The translations under genes were made by a program, and so were the position numbers. Under the pieces are notes generated by a model. It made no database searches. It was not told the DNA's origin and saw only the letters and a list, made by a program, of their open reading frames with translations. 64,000 nt of DNA from Methylomonas sp. 11b (GTDB lineage: Bacteria; Pseudomonadota; Gammaproteobacteria; Methylococcales; Methylomonadaceae): positions 1,199,586 to 1,263,585 of the forward strand of contig NZ_KI911557.1 in the NCBI RefSeq assembly GCF_000515215.1, read 5' to 3'. This document shows positions 26,971 through 36,471 of the stretch, one piece after another (position 1 is the stretch's first letter; every line of letters starts with the position of its first letter).

Positions 26971-28864
26971 TGCCGCCAGCCTCGCCGCGATTGTCTTCTA
27001 CAGCCGAATTGTCGTCCGATAAGTTGTCCAGCAAGGGCTGTTTCTGCTCCGGCATCAACAGCACGCCGTCCTGGTTAAACTCTTGTTGCTTGTCGCGGAT
27101 GTAATTGTATTTGTCGTGGGTTAAGCCGCTGGATTTACCCGCATCCCTGATGATTTGCGGGCGCAAAAACACCATCAGATTCTTTTTGGTGATAGTCGTC
27201 GAATTGGTTTGGAACAAGTAGCCCAGATAAGGAATATCCCCCAACAGCGGCACCTTATCCACCGTTTCGGTGATGTCGTCTTGGATCAAGCCGCCCAATA
27301 CCAACACCTTGCCGTCATCGACCAATACGCTGGTTTCGATTTTGCGTTTATTGGTCTGCAAATCCGCACCGGTAGTGCCTTGCACAACGCTAGAAACCTC
27401 TTGCGCGACTTTTAATTTGACCGCATTGCCTTCGCTGATCTGCGGCAAAACTTTGAGTTTAATACCTATGTCTTCGCGTTGGATGGTTTGAAATGGGGTA
27501 CTCAGGCTGCCGCCGACGGAAGGTGTGTATTGACCGGTGGTTAAGGGGATGTTGCGGCCGACGATCATGTTGGCTTCTTCGTTGTCCATCGTCACCAGCG
27601 ACGGCGTGGATAACACGTTGACGTCGGTATCGTTGGCAAACGCGGTCAACAAGGCTTTTAACTCGCTGCCTGCCAAATAACCGATACTCAAGCCCTTACC
27701 GACGGAGGAAATAAATTGCGATAGATCGAGCGAGTTGCCCTCCCCTTTTCTGCTGGCCGCAAATACGCTGCCGTCTTCCTTGGTTTGCCATTCGACGCCA
27801 ATATTCTGCGATTTGTCGTAGCTGACTTCGGCAATAATCGCTTCGATATGCACCTGCGCGCGGCGCACATCCAATTGTCTGACCACCGATTTCAAGGTCG
27901 CCATCAAATCGTGCGGCGCGGTGATAATCAACGCGTTAGCAGCTTCATCCGCGCGAATATCGAAGTCTTTACTGGTAGTGGCTTTGGTTTTTGGTTGATC
28001 GGCTTTTTCATCCTTCAAAGACCCCACCCCGGTCAGCGTTTCGACCAATTCCTTGGCCACAGCATAACGCATATAAATCACTTCGGTATTGCCGGATTTT
28101 TCCATCGGCGTATCCAGATTGGCGATCAAGGCGCGCATCTGCAAACGCATCTCCTGCTCCCCGCCGAGAATAATTGAATTCGAGCGTTCGTCGGCCACCA
28201 TTGGCGGTGCGACCGGCGTGGTTTTTCCGGCGTTGCTGCCGGTGATTAATGTGTTTAATGGTTGAATCAAATCCGCGGCATTGGCGTGTCGCAAATTGAT
28301 GATTTCAATGTTTTGCAAATCGCTTTTATCGATTTGCTTGATCATCGCCGCCAAGCGTTTAACGTTGGCTGCGGTATCGGACAGGATCACGGTGTTACTT
28401 TCCGGCACCGCGCCGATAAACGCGTATTGCGGCATCAACGGCAAAAGGGTCTGTACCAGTTGCGTGGCATCGACATGATGCACCTGCAACACCCTGGTCA
28501 GTTGCTCGTCGCCGTTCTGCGGATTGCCGCGCAACTCGCTTTCCTCACCGTCCTGCTTGGCGGTGACATTCGGAATAATCTTGACGACGTTGCCGTTCGG
28601 AATCGCCGAGTAACCGTGCACCTTTAATATGGACAGGAATACATCGTAAACCTGTGCCGACTTCATCGGCGTGGAAGTCACCACCGAGATATTGCCGGTG
28701 ATGCGCGGATCGATAATAAAATTTTTACCGGTGACATCGGCAACCGTTTCGATCAGTGCACGAATATCGACATCTTTTAGATTCAGCGAAAATTCGTCTT
28801 TTTCCGCCAGCAGCATCGGGCAGAAAATGGCCAGCAGGAAGCCGAGCAACAAGCGTGTTTTCAT
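26957..28864 (-). CDS. gspD: Type II secretion outer-membrane secretin GspD
   Basis: The 635-residue protein has a signal peptide (MKTRLLLGFLLAIFCPMLLA), N0-N3 domains with DVDIRALIETVADVTGKNF and repeated KH-like segments, and a C-terminal secretin domain with VPLLGDIPYLGYLFQ. It forms the outer-membrane pore. gspC is encoded 22 bp upstream. Confidence 0.95.
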   Translation of the reverse strand: MKTRLLLGFLLAIFCPMLLAEKDEFSLNLKDVDIRALIETVADVTGKNFIIDPRITGNISVVTSTPMKSAQVYDVFLSILKVHGYSAIPNGNVVKIIPNVTAKQDGEESELRGNPQNGDEQLTRVLQVHHVDATQLVQTLLPLMPQYAFIGAVPESNTVILSDTAANVKRLAAMIKQIDKSDLQNIEIINLRHANAADLIQPLNTLITGSNAGKTTPVAPPMVADERSNSIILGGEQEMRLQMRALIANLDTPMEKSGNTEVIYMRYAVAKELVETLTGVGSLKDEKADQPKTKATTSKDFDIRADEAANALIITAPHDLMATLKSVVRQLDVRRAQVHIEAIIAEVSYDKSQNIGVEWQTKEDGSVFAASRKGEGNSLDLSQFISSVGKGLSIGYLAGSELKALLTAFANDTDVNVLSTPSLVTMDNEEANMIVGRNIPLTTGQYTPSVGGSLSTPFQTIQREDIGIKLKVLPQISEGNAVKLKVAQEVSSVVQGTTGADLQTNKRKIETSVLVDDGKVLVLGGLIQDDITETVDKVPLLGDIPYLGYLFQTNSTTITKKNLMVFLRPQIIRDAGKSSGLTHDKYNYIRDKQQEFNQDGVLLMPEQKQPLLDNLSDDNSAVEDNRGEAGGNGNR

Positions 28865-28886
28865 TTGCAGTTTACAAGGGAGGGGA

Positions 28887-29432
28887 TTATTCGGTGGCGG
28901 TTGGTTCGTGGATGCTATCTTTTATCAACAGCAAGGATTCCTGGCGTTCGCCACGCTTTAGCAAGACCCGGTCTGCTTCAACAGCCTGCAACACCGCGCC
29001 GCCGGGCAGCTCGTCGCCCAGCCTATATTTCTTTTGCTGCCCGTCGTCGGCTTGAATGATGCCACTGGCATTTTCCGGGTTCTTGGATAAAAACATGATG
29101 CCTAGCAGTTTGAGCTTTAATTGCGTCTCCGCAACGGCGCCCTTATCCGACAAGCTCTCTGGGCTTTGCCCGAACAAATGCCAGGTGGCGATTTCCGACA
29201 AATCCATGGGCGGATTTTGCGCGGCCGCTTCGCTGAGCACCGAGGCAGCAGCCTCTGTCGAAGTCCGATCTATGCCCGCCAACGCGGTGGACAGATTTAC
29301 ATACAACACCCCAAGCAAATAAACCGTAGCCAGGGCTGTGGCAAGCCATTGCAGATAGGCGCCACCCACCACTTCTCGTTCCGCTGCTTTCCAATCGAAA
29401 GCGAATTTTGAAAAACCGGCAAATTTCATCAT
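28887..29432 (-). CDS. gspC: Type II secretion protein GspC
   Basis: The product has one membrane helix (WLATALATVYLLGVLYVNL) and a periplasmic homology region (LFGQSPESL, LKLKLLGIMFLSKNP, YRLGDELPGGAVLQAVEADRVLL). This connects the inner-membrane platform to the secretin GspD. No PDZ domain follows, so it is short (181 residues from here). Several in-frame starts exist (29432, 29429, 29456 and a longer one); 29432 is a compromise. It is the first gene of the gspC-M operon. Confidence 0.8.
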   Translation of the reverse strand: MMKFAGFSKFAFDWKAAEREVVGGAYLQWLATALATVYLLGVLYVNLSTALAGIDRTSTEAAASVLSEAAAQNPPMDLSEIATWHLFGQSPESLSDKGAVAETQLKLKLLGIMFLSKNPENASGIIQADDGQQKKYRLGDELPGGAVLQAVEADRVLLKRGERQESLLLIKDSIHEPTATE

Positions 29433-29585
29433 GGTTGGATTATGCTGGGAAAACATGACTGTTTTATGACAATCCCAGCTTGGCGCGATAGTGCCCAATC
29501 CGCGCCGGCATCCGACTTGCCGGCAGCCCCCAAGCGCTGTTAGAGTTGACCGGAAGCCATAAATCCACCGACATCAACTAAGCAC

Positions 29586-30725
29586 ATGAATGGACTAACA
29601 ACCCTGGAACAGGCCTTTGCCGGCGCAGCGGATCGCATCGAGGGAATCGATAAATTAGCCGGGGATTTAAATCGCTGGTATTTGCAACAGCCGTTAGACC
29701 GCAACTTCCTGCATCCCTGCTTAATCGGCGGCAAACCGGCTTTGGTATGTCAAGCTGGCCTGAGCCACGATGCCACCGCTGCATATGCCGAGTTGGCTGA
29801 AATCGCCCGGCGCTACGGTATTTATCTAAAAGAAGACAGCCGGCAGCGCGACGATAGCTCCATTCTGCATAACCGCCGCCGTGAAGTCAGTTTGGTGCTA
29901 AGTTTTTGCATAAGCATGATGGGCTCTTCGCGCATCGTAACCGCCAACGATTTGCAGCCGGTCAACGCCGTGCATGCAGTCGCCAGCCAACTGGCCGAGC
30001 CGGTCAATGCGATGCAGGCCAAGCTGTCGGTCGATCAGGACGGCACAGCGACGATACGCTTACGCCTGCGGAAACCGCCGAGCGCCGCAGAGGTGATGGC
30101 CGCTTACAGCCAAAAGCAGGCCACATTGAACAGCGATCCGCTGGCAAAAGCGGAAATGGCCAATTTCCTCAGCGCTAGCTATCAGGCCGAGTCCAGCGAT
30201 CCGGCCAATATCAGCGCAGACTTGGCAGTCATGGCCGACTATTTTTCGCATTACCCGCAAGTCGTGAATTTGCTCAGCGAACTGCGCGGCCAAAAACTCA
30301 TCCTCAAATACCGGCAAAATACCTGGCAAACTCAGGCCTTTGGCAATCAATTTGGGGTGGATAGCGTGACGATTTACTTCGACACCCGTTTGGGCGCGCA
30401 ATTGCTGAACGATCCGGGCTGCGACAGCACACCCGCATGCAGCATCTCGCCCGCCGACGCCTTACTGCATGAATTGCTGCATGCCAAATTGATGTTGCTG
30501 GATAGCCAGCATTTTATTGACGGCGGCGGCATGGCCCAAACCTTATACCCATTCGAGCACGAACGCGAAGTGATCAATCACGAAAACCGGCTTTACCAAG
30601 ATATGAACCAATTGGATGGCCGTGCCCGTCCTTTAAGGCATAGACATAGCGGCGAGTTATTGCAAGTCTCCTGCCCGGCCTGCAACCCAACAAAGCAAGT
30701 TGCGTCAAGCGACCCAAGTCTGTAA
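29586..30725 (+). CDS. Putative zinc metallopeptidase with HELLH motif (M91/NleD-like)
   Basis: The 379-residue protein has a perfect HExxH: LLHELLHAKL, with H295 and H299. It is followed by EHEREVINHENRLYQDMNQLDGRARPLRH, where an Asn-Glu-rich segment and a conserved Arg resemble the C-terminal part of M91 (NleD-like) peptidases. No signal peptide is evident. Family M91 enzymes are known as effectors that cleave host proteins, but similar domains occur in many environmental bacteria. It is divergent from gspC, with its start 87 bp beyond the gspC operon, so it may be coregulated. Assignment is by motif only. Confidence 0.6.
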   Translation: MNGLTTLEQAFAGAADRIEGIDKLAGDLNRWYLQQPLDRNFLHPCLIGGKPALVCQAGLSHDATAAYAELAEIARRYGIYLKEDSRQRDDSSILHNRRREVSLVLSFCISMMGSSRIVTANDLQPVNAVHAVASQLAEPVNAMQAKLSVDQDGTATIRLRLRKPPSAAEVMAAYSQKQATLNSDPLAKAEMANFLSASYQAESSDPANISADLAVMADYFSHYPQVVNLLSELRGQKLILKYRQNTWQTQAFGNQFGVDSVTIYFDTRLGAQLLNDPGCDSTPACSISPADALLHELLHAKLMLLDSQHFIDGGGMAQTLYPFEHEREVINHENRLYQDMNQLDGRARPLRHRHSGELLQVSCPACNPTKQVASSDPSL

Positions 30726-30782
30726 AACTAGCGAAATTTCGTGATAGACATAACAAAAACTACTCAACTCAGGAGACACACA

Positions 30783-33032
30783 ATGACGCCCATATCCAGC
30801 CGTAATGTTGCCGAAAAATGGCGGTTTGCCAGACTCGGCGGTTTCGATCAGGTTGAATTGAAACGCGGTAGCGATTTAATCGGACTGCCGGAACTGGATC
30901 AGAAATTATGGGCGGCACTGAGTTGCCCGACGCACGGATTGTTCTTCGACAACCAAACATTGGTGCTGCTGGATACCGATAACGATGGCCGCATCCGAGC
31001 CAATGAGGTAATCGAGGCGGTGCGTTGGGTAAGTAAGGTACTGAAAAACCCGGCCGATTTGATCCAACAGAAGACCACCCTACCGCTGGCGGCGATAAAC
31101 GATCAAGATGAAGAAGGTCAACAGCTACTGGCCTCCGCCGTCGAGATCTTAAAAAATCTGGGCAAGGCGGATGCGACCGAAATAACCACCGACGATCTGG
31201 CCGACATGACTAAGGTCTTCGCCAACACTCAATTTAACGGTGACGGTATTATCCCGGTTAAAGCCGCCGGCGACGAAGCCGGCCAGCAAGCCATCACCGA
31301 CATCATCGCCTGCTTGGGCGAGGTTGAGGATCGCTGCGGCGAGCCGGGTATTAATCTGGAAAAAATCGAGCAGTTTTTTAAAGATGCCGGCGCATACTTC
31401 GATTGGTGGCAACAGAGCGATGCCGAAGCCGTGCGGATTCGCAATCAAATCGCCGACACCGAAGCGGCGGCGGCTTTATTGGCCCAAATAAAACCGAAAA
31501 TCGACGATTTTTTTACCCGCTGCCAATTGGCGGAATTCGACACCGGCGCGACAGAGTTGTTGAACCCAGCCGACAGCCGCTACGAAGAACTGGCCGGCAT
31601 CGACTTGTCGGCAAGCAACGAAGAACTGGCTAAATTGCCGCTGGCCGCTATCGCCGCCGGCGCTAACTTGCCGTTAAATGCCGGCTTGAATCCGGCTTGG
31701 CGGTCTGCGATAGAACAGTTAAAAACCCTGGTGCTGACACCGCTGCTGGGCGCTTTGGACAGCTTGTCCGACGCACAATGGCAAAGCGTGATCGGTCAGT
31801 TTGCTGATTACCAGGCCTGGTTGCAGAAAAAGCCCGCCAATGCCGTCGAAAGCTTGGGGCTGGAGCGCATCAAAACCCTGTTGCAAAGCGATGCGCAAGC
31901 CAAATTGACCGGCTTGATCGAACAGGATCTGGCCTTGGAACCGCAAGCCACCGCCATCGACTCGGTCGTGCGCTTGCTGCATTACTACCGCGATCTTTAC
32001 ACCTTATTAAATAACTTCGTGTCGTTTCGCGATTTTTACAGTGCCGAACCGCACGCTATTTTCCAGGCCGGTACCTTGTATCTGGACGGCAGAAGTTGTC
32101 AATTGTGCGTAAAAGTGGATGACGTGGACAGCCACAGCAAACTGGCCGAACTGAGCAAAATCTTTCTGGCCTACTGCGTATGCCGTCGGCAAGGCAGTAA
32201 CGAAACGCTGACCATCGCCGCAGCGGTTACCGGCGGCGACAGCGACAATTTGCGCGTCGGCCGCAACGGCGTGTTTTACGACCGCAATGGCCTGGATTGG
32301 GACGCGACCATCGTCAAAATTATCGAAAATCCGATCAGTATCAAAGAAGCCTTCTGGTCGCCGTACAAACGCGTCGCGCGGATGATTAACGAACAACTGG
32401 AAAAAAGTGCAGCGGCCCGCGACAAAGCGGCTAACGCCAATGCTTTTAAAGGCATTTCCGAAGCCGGCGCCAATGCCGGACAAGGCAAGGAACCGCCGGC
32501 CCCGTTCGATGTCGGTAAATTCGCCGGGATTTTCGCTGCCATCGGTTTGGCAATCGGCGCCATCGGTACCGCGCTGGCCGCCGTGATGAGTAGCTTCATG
32601 GGCTTGGTTTGGTGGCAAATGCCGCTGGCCATCGTGGGTGTGATGCTGGCGATTTCCGGCCCGTCCATGTTCATCGCTTACTTGAAACTGCGCCAACGCA
32701 ATCTGGCGCCGGTCCTGGATGCCTGCGGCTGGGCGGTGAATGCCAAGGCCTTTATCAACATCCCGTTCGGTCGCTTGTTGACCGGCGTCGCCAAATTACC
32801 GAAAGACGCGGAAATGCAAATGGTCGATCCGTTCGGCGAAAAGCAAAGCCATTGGCAAAGCTACGTGTTCTTGCTGATCCTGCTGGCCGGCGCCGCCTAC
32901 GCCTGGCAAAAAGGCTATATCGGACCTAAGCCAGAACCGGAAAAAGCAGCCCAGGTTGAGGAAAAAGCGGCGGTGGCTAAAGTTGATGCTCCGGCAGCGG
33001 CCCCGGCTAAACCTGCGGAACCGGCTAAGTAA
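30783..33032 (+). CDS. EF-hand membrane protein of unknown function
   Basis: The start ATG at 30783 is preceded by a strong CAGGAGACACACA Shine-Dalgarno; the frame further upstream (30741) lacks one. The 749-residue product has a perfect EF-hand loop at 64-75 (DTDNDGRIRANE; Asp 64, 66, 68 and Glu 75). A second, imperfect one lies near FNGDGII. A long helical middle is followed by three membrane helices near the C-terminus (for example IGLAIGAIGTALAAVMSSFM) and a tail of Lys, Ala and Pro. It may be a calcium-responsive inner-membrane protein (inference). It lies downstream of the HELLH gene and could be coexpressed. No closer family was recognised. Confidence 0.7.
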   Translation: MTPISSRNVAEKWRFARLGGFDQVELKRGSDLIGLPELDQKLWAALSCPTHGLFFDNQTLVLLDTDNDGRIRANEVIEAVRWVSKVLKNPADLIQQKTTLPLAAINDQDEEGQQLLASAVEILKNLGKADATEITTDDLADMTKVFANTQFNGDGIIPVKAAGDEAGQQAITDIIACLGEVEDRCGEPGINLEKIEQFFKDAGAYFDWWQQSDAEAVRIRNQIADTEAAAALLAQIKPKIDDFFTRCQLAEFDTGATELLNPADSRYEELAGIDLSASNEELAKLPLAAIAAGANLPLNAGLNPAWRSAIEQLKTLVLTPLLGALDSLSDAQWQSVIGQFADYQAWLQKKPANAVESLGLERIKTLLQSDAQAKLTGLIEQDLALEPQATAIDSVVRLLHYYRDLYTLLNNFVSFRDFYSAEPHAIFQAGTLYLDGRSCQLCVKVDDVDSHSKLAELSKIFLAYCVCRRQGSNETLTIAAAVTGGDSDNLRVGRNGVFYDRNGLDWDATIVKIIENPISIKEAFWSPYKRVARMINEQLEKSAAARDKAANANAFKGISEAGANAGQGKEPPAPFDVGKFAGIFAAIGLAIGAIGTALAAVMSSFMGLVWWQMPLAIVGVMLAISGPSMFIAYLKLRQRNLAPVLDACGWAVNAKAFINIPFGRLLTGVAKLPKDAEMQMVDPFGEKQSHWQSYVFLLILLAGAAYAWQKGYIGPKPEPEKAAQVEEKAAVAKVDAPAAAPAKPAEPAK

Positions 33033-33350
33033 GTCTTTCCTTATAGAAAGTTCGGAGCCGGAGCAATTACTTTATCAAGTAGTTGCTCCGGTCCGGCATC
33101 ATTTTAGAAGTGTAGGGTGGATAAGCTCAGCGTCATCCACCTATTTAAGTTTCAATGGCGGATGACGCTACGTTTATCCGCCCTACGGGCTAAGTAAGTC
33201 TTTTATTGCAATAGGACTGGGACCGGGGTAATTACGTTATCAAGTGGTTGCTCCGGTCCCGCTTAATGCTAGAACTGTAGGGTAGATGACGCTTCGCTTA
33301 TCACCAGGTTATCCAATGCACGAATGAGGATTCCATCTCTCCGGCCATTT
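33023..33350. repeat. Tandem imperfect duplication (165-bp unit) with REP-like palindromes
   Basis: The end of the EF-hand gene and the following spacer are repeated with an offset of 165 bp: GGCTAAGTAAGTCTTT begins at 33023 and at 33188. Each unit holds a hairpin (CCGGAGCAA...TTGCTCCGG in the first; a diverged copy in the second) and a GTAGGGTGG-type palindrome. The first palindrome is nearly complete (arms 33112-33141 and 33157-33186); the second (33277-33305) is a half element. No gene lies here. Confidence 0.7.
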
Positions 33351-34109
33351 TTAGTCATCAATACTCGCCAAACTGATTAGTTCTACAATAATACGAGCAC
33401 TTACGAAATGGACCATTGAACTTTCCGCTGTCCCGCGCAGGAGCATTCCCACCAGCATGGGAAACTGTAAATCTTGCGCACCGTTACTTGATGGTCGCAT
33501 ATAAAAGACTGGGCTGCCGCTGAGCCCGTCAAAGCTAGAAAGACCGATTGACGTTTCGATCCTCGCAACATGGCAATGCTCAGAGACGCTATAGCCCTGA
33601 TAAATGGCCCGAATTACACTTCTAGTGTTCTCGATCGTTCGTGCCTCAAAGTTAACGAAATTACGTTCAGTTGCATATCCAATGATCCACAGCTCGTCGT
33701 TCGCAGACAGGGACTCAGCCGACATTAGACCCGTATCCACATTCTGCGCCGTCAATGGCGTATCACCAGATTTATCAAATGCTACAAGGTCAATACGAAG
33801 AGCATAGATATCCTTGTACTCCTCATCGTCTCCACCTTCCTTCCTAATTACGTACTTCTCATTAAATGGAAGCGATTTTCGCGAGTTATCCGCCGGAAAT
33901 ATTCTGAGCGCTTCCGCTGAGCCTCCCAAATTCGTCATTACGTGCTGTGCTGTAATCCAGAAGTAATTCTTCGAATCTGCGAGTAAAAACGATGACCCCT
34001 TGCCCCAATATGTATATTCTGAATCGCTGTACTCGAAGAGGACCGGACGTGCAATTTCCTCAAACTCATGCATATAGATGGCTAACAACTGATTAAATAA
34101 TTTCTGCAT
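33351..34109 (-). CDS. Trypsin-like serine protease domain protein
   Basis: The 252-residue protein shows a plausible catalytic triad: His56 in FWITAQHVM, Asp100 in EYKDIYALRID and Ser197 in FDGLSGSPVFY (GxSGSP). This is the chymotrypsin-fold pattern used in cytoplasmic or effector-type proteases. There is no signal peptide. The gene is orphan, bounded by repeats on both sides, and its base composition is more AT-rich than neighbours, which hints at acquisition. It could equally be an immunity or defence-associated protease. The triad is inferred from spacing. Confidence 0.65.
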   Translation of the reverse strand: MQKLFNQLLAIYMHEFEEIARPVLFEYSDSEYTYWGKGSSFLLADSKNYFWITAQHVMTNLGGSAEALRIFPADNSRKSLPFNEKYVIRKEGGDDEEYKDIYALRIDLVAFDKSGDTPLTAQNVDTGLMSAESLSANDELWIIGYATERNFVNFEARTIENTRSVIRAIYQGYSVSEHCHVARIETSIGLSSFDGLSGSPVFYMRPSSNGAQDLQFPMLVGMLLRGTAESSMVHFVSARIIVELISLASIDD

Positions 34110-34142
34110 GTCATCTTGAATCGATTCGGCATATCAAGTCAG

Positions 34143-34225
34143 GTAGGATGGGCACGGTTTTGTGCACACGCGGAATTAAAGCAATCGCGCGAAATGGTGG
34201 GCAGAAAAGCGTTACCCACCCGACT
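34143..34225. repeat. Palindromic dispersed repeat (GTAGGATGGGCAC family)
   Basis: GTAGGATGGGCACGG and an inverted partner ending ACCCACCCG at about 34225 form imperfect arms. The spacer 34110-34306 holds no other feature that I can see. Confidence 0.45.
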
Positions 34226-34306
34226 TTTGAATATGGCTTTCAACGCAAACAATTTGGTGCAATTCGAAATTCATCGCCCTCACCCAGCTCCTTTCCCATC
34301 TACACC

Positions 34307-35089
34307 TCACGGCGCAATCATGCCATTGTGCAAATAGCTTTCTTCGTAATTAAATACGATATTTGCATCCGGCAAGACCAGCGTTTCGTCCTTGCCCTTG
34401 TAATCCAAACGAAACAATAAATCTTTGATGATATTGATCCGCGCGGATTGTTTATCGTCGGATCTAACGACCGTCCAGGGCGCGGATAAATGGTGGGTTC
34501 TGGCGAACATAATGTTGCGGGCTTCGCTGTATTGCTGCCAGTGTTTTTGGGCTTCCTTGTCGATGGGGCTGATTTTCCACTGTTTCAGGGGATCTTTCTG
34601 GCGTTGCTTTAAGCGTTCTTTTTGCTCGGCTTTGCTGATGTCCAGATAGTATTTCAGCAGCTTGATGCCGGAGCGCACCAGCAGCTGTTCGTAGTGAGCG
34701 ACGGTTTCGATGAACTCGTGGTATTCATCATCGTTGCAAAAGCCCATCACCCGCTCCACGCCGGCCCGGTTGTACCAACTGCGATTGAACAACACCATTT
34801 CCTGGGCGGCCGGCAAATGGTGGGTGTAACGTTGAAAATACCAGGTGCTGAGGTCGCGGTCGGACGGTTTACCCAGTGCCACCACCCGGATTTCCCTGGG
34901 GCTGAGATGTTGAATGATGCGCTTGATGGTACCGTCTTTGCCGCCGGCATCACGGCCTTCCAGGATAATCAGGATTTTGTCGCCATGCTTGATGATGTGA
35001 TTCTGCAATTTGACCAGTTCCACTTGCAGTAGCTGTAAAGTGTCTTTATAAACCTGCTTATCGGCTTTGGGTGGGTGCTTTTTGCTCAT
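34307..35089 (-). CDS. ppk2: Polyphosphate kinase 2 family protein
   Basis: The 260-residue product carries the PPK2 Walker A motif (EGRDAGGKDGTIKRI), the Walker B / substrate region (FNRSWYNRAGVERVMGF) and the lid region (KQRQKDPLKQWKISP). PPK2 enzymes transfer phosphate between polyphosphate and nucleotides. The ATG at 35089 begins MSKKHPPKADKQVYKD; the open frame upstream lacks conserved sequence. Class and preferred nucleotide cannot be told from sequence alone. It is followed upstream by the response regulator, 44 bp away. Confidence 0.9.
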   Translation of the reverse strand: MSKKHPPKADKQVYKDTLQLLQVELVKLQNHIIKHGDKILIILEGRDAGGKDGTIKRIIQHLSPREIRVVALGKPSDRDLSTWYFQRYTHHLPAAQEMVLFNRSWYNRAGVERVMGFCNDDEYHEFIETVAHYEQLLVRSGIKLLKYYLDISKAEQKERLKQRQKDPLKQWKISPIDKEAQKHWQQYSEARNIMFARTHHLSAPWTVVRSDDKQSARINIIKDLLFRLDYKGKDETLVLPDANIVFNYEESYLHNGMIAP

Positions 35090-35132
35090 AGTTACCTGCC
35101 TATCTAAAATGGTTTCCACCGTTCCGGCTTAT

Positions 35133-36452
35133 TTAACCGCGTTGTCGCTCACTGCCCATTCTCACCCGCAAAATCAGATTTTTCTTTTGCTTCCTGAGTT
35201 CAAGAATGTCTTCGACGTTTTTTTCGTTGAGAATCTGATTCTTTAAATACAAGACGTCGTTACAAATAATCTCGGCGGCTTCCATGCCTGCTTGCAACTG
35301 GGTCCAGGAAATTTCGATTATCGGCCGTTCGTCGACAGTTTCCGATTCGGCGAGCAGCGCCAGGAAGGTATCAACCACCAGTGGGTCGTAGTCCTTGGCT
35401 TTTTTGCTCAGCAGCCGCTCTTTCACTTGCTCGGTCGTCATCGCGGTGCCGGTGATCGAGCCGTCCAGATAATTGATATAGTCGCGCACCAGGGTCAATA
35501 TCCTGGCACCCAAGGGTATCTCCGCGCCCGCCCAACCAAAAGGTTGGCCGGAACCGTCGAAATGTTCGTATTGGGCGGCGATCAGTTCGGCGGCGTTATG
35601 CAAGGTTTCCAGGCCTTTCAATAGCGCCTGCCCTTCCAACGCGTGGTTTAAATAGCGTTTGCGTTGCTGGCTATTCATGCTTAACAAAGCCTGGGTCAGC
35701 AAACTGTCCGGCAAGCTCATTTTGCCGATTTGCAGCAACAGGCCGGCATACACTACATCCTTCAGTGCGGCGGCATCCATGCCCAGCCGCCGCCCTACTT
35801 CCCTGGCGTTTTCCGCCACATATTTGGCGTGACCGCTTTTGATGCCGGGCCGCATTTCGATGGTTTTTGCGAACACCTTAACCGAATCGGCATACTGTTT
35901 TTTCAAGGCATCGTGGGCTTGATCGATCAGCTGCAAGGACTTTCTCAGCTGTTCGGTGCGTTTTTCGACCTTGTCTTCCAAACCGGCGTTCAGCTCTTTC
36001 AACTCCTGATTTTGCCGGTTGATAATATCGAACAGTTGCCGACGCTCGTCGCGCAAGCGCTTTTGTTCCAGCGCGTTGTTCACCAAAATTTTTAGCTCGT
36101 TGTCCTCCCAAGGCTTGCTGCAATAACTGTAGATTTTGCCTTTGTTGACGGCGGCGATGGTCGATTCAATGTCGGCATAGCCGGTCAATAAAATCCGCAC
36201 GATATTTGGCCAGCGTTCGGCCGCTCTGGTCAGAAACTCGGCACCATCCATCTGCGGCATGCGCATGTCGGAGATAATCAGATCGATAGGATGTTGCGCC
36301 AAAATTTCCAGGCCGTCGGCGCCGCCCTCCGCCATATAGACTTGATATTCCGCACCGCGAAACAAGCGTCGCAAGGCCTTCAATACATTAGGCTCGTCAT
36401 CGACGAATAATAAGTTGGCAACGGTTTGCGGGTCTTGGGAAAGCTCGGTCAT
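35133..36452 (-). CDS. Response regulator with degenerate HD-GYP domain
   Basis: The 439-residue protein begins with an intact receiver domain (VDDEPNVLKAL; ISDMRMPQMDG; KPW). A coiled-coil linker follows, then an HD-GYP-like domain. Metal-ligand residues are changed: the HD of HDIGK reads LQIGK (YAGLLLQIGK), HHE reads QYE, and GYP reads GQP (DGSGQPFGWAG). The fold residues (SGHAKYVA, IPLGARILTL) remain. So it is probably unable to hydrolyse c-di-GMP. It lies 19 bp downstream of the haemerythrin kinase gene and is its likely partner. Confidence 0.85.
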   Translation of the reverse strand: MTELSQDPQTVANLLFVDDEPNVLKALRRLFRGAEYQVYMAEGGADGLEILAQHPIDLIISDMRMPQMDGAEFLTRAAERWPNIVRILLTGYADIESTIAAVNKGKIYSYCSKPWEDNELKILVNNALEQKRLRDERRQLFDIINRQNQELKELNAGLEDKVEKRTEQLRKSLQLIDQAHDALKKQYADSVKVFAKTIEMRPGIKSGHAKYVAENAREVGRRLGMDAAALKDVVYAGLLLQIGKMSLPDSLLTQALLSMNSQQRKRYLNHALEGQALLKGLETLHNAAELIAAQYEHFDGSGQPFGWAGAEIPLGARILTLVRDYINYLDGSITGTAMTTEQVKERLLSKKAKDYDPLVVDTFLALLAESETVDERPIIEISWTQLQAGMEAAEIICNDVLYLKNQILNEKNVEDILELRKQKKNLILRVRMGSERQRG

Positions 36453-36471
36453 GGCACGGCTGCGATATTCG

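Noticed and set aside
33351..34109. A defence island around the orphan protease
   Set aside because: No nuclease, ATPase or other defence gene flanks it.
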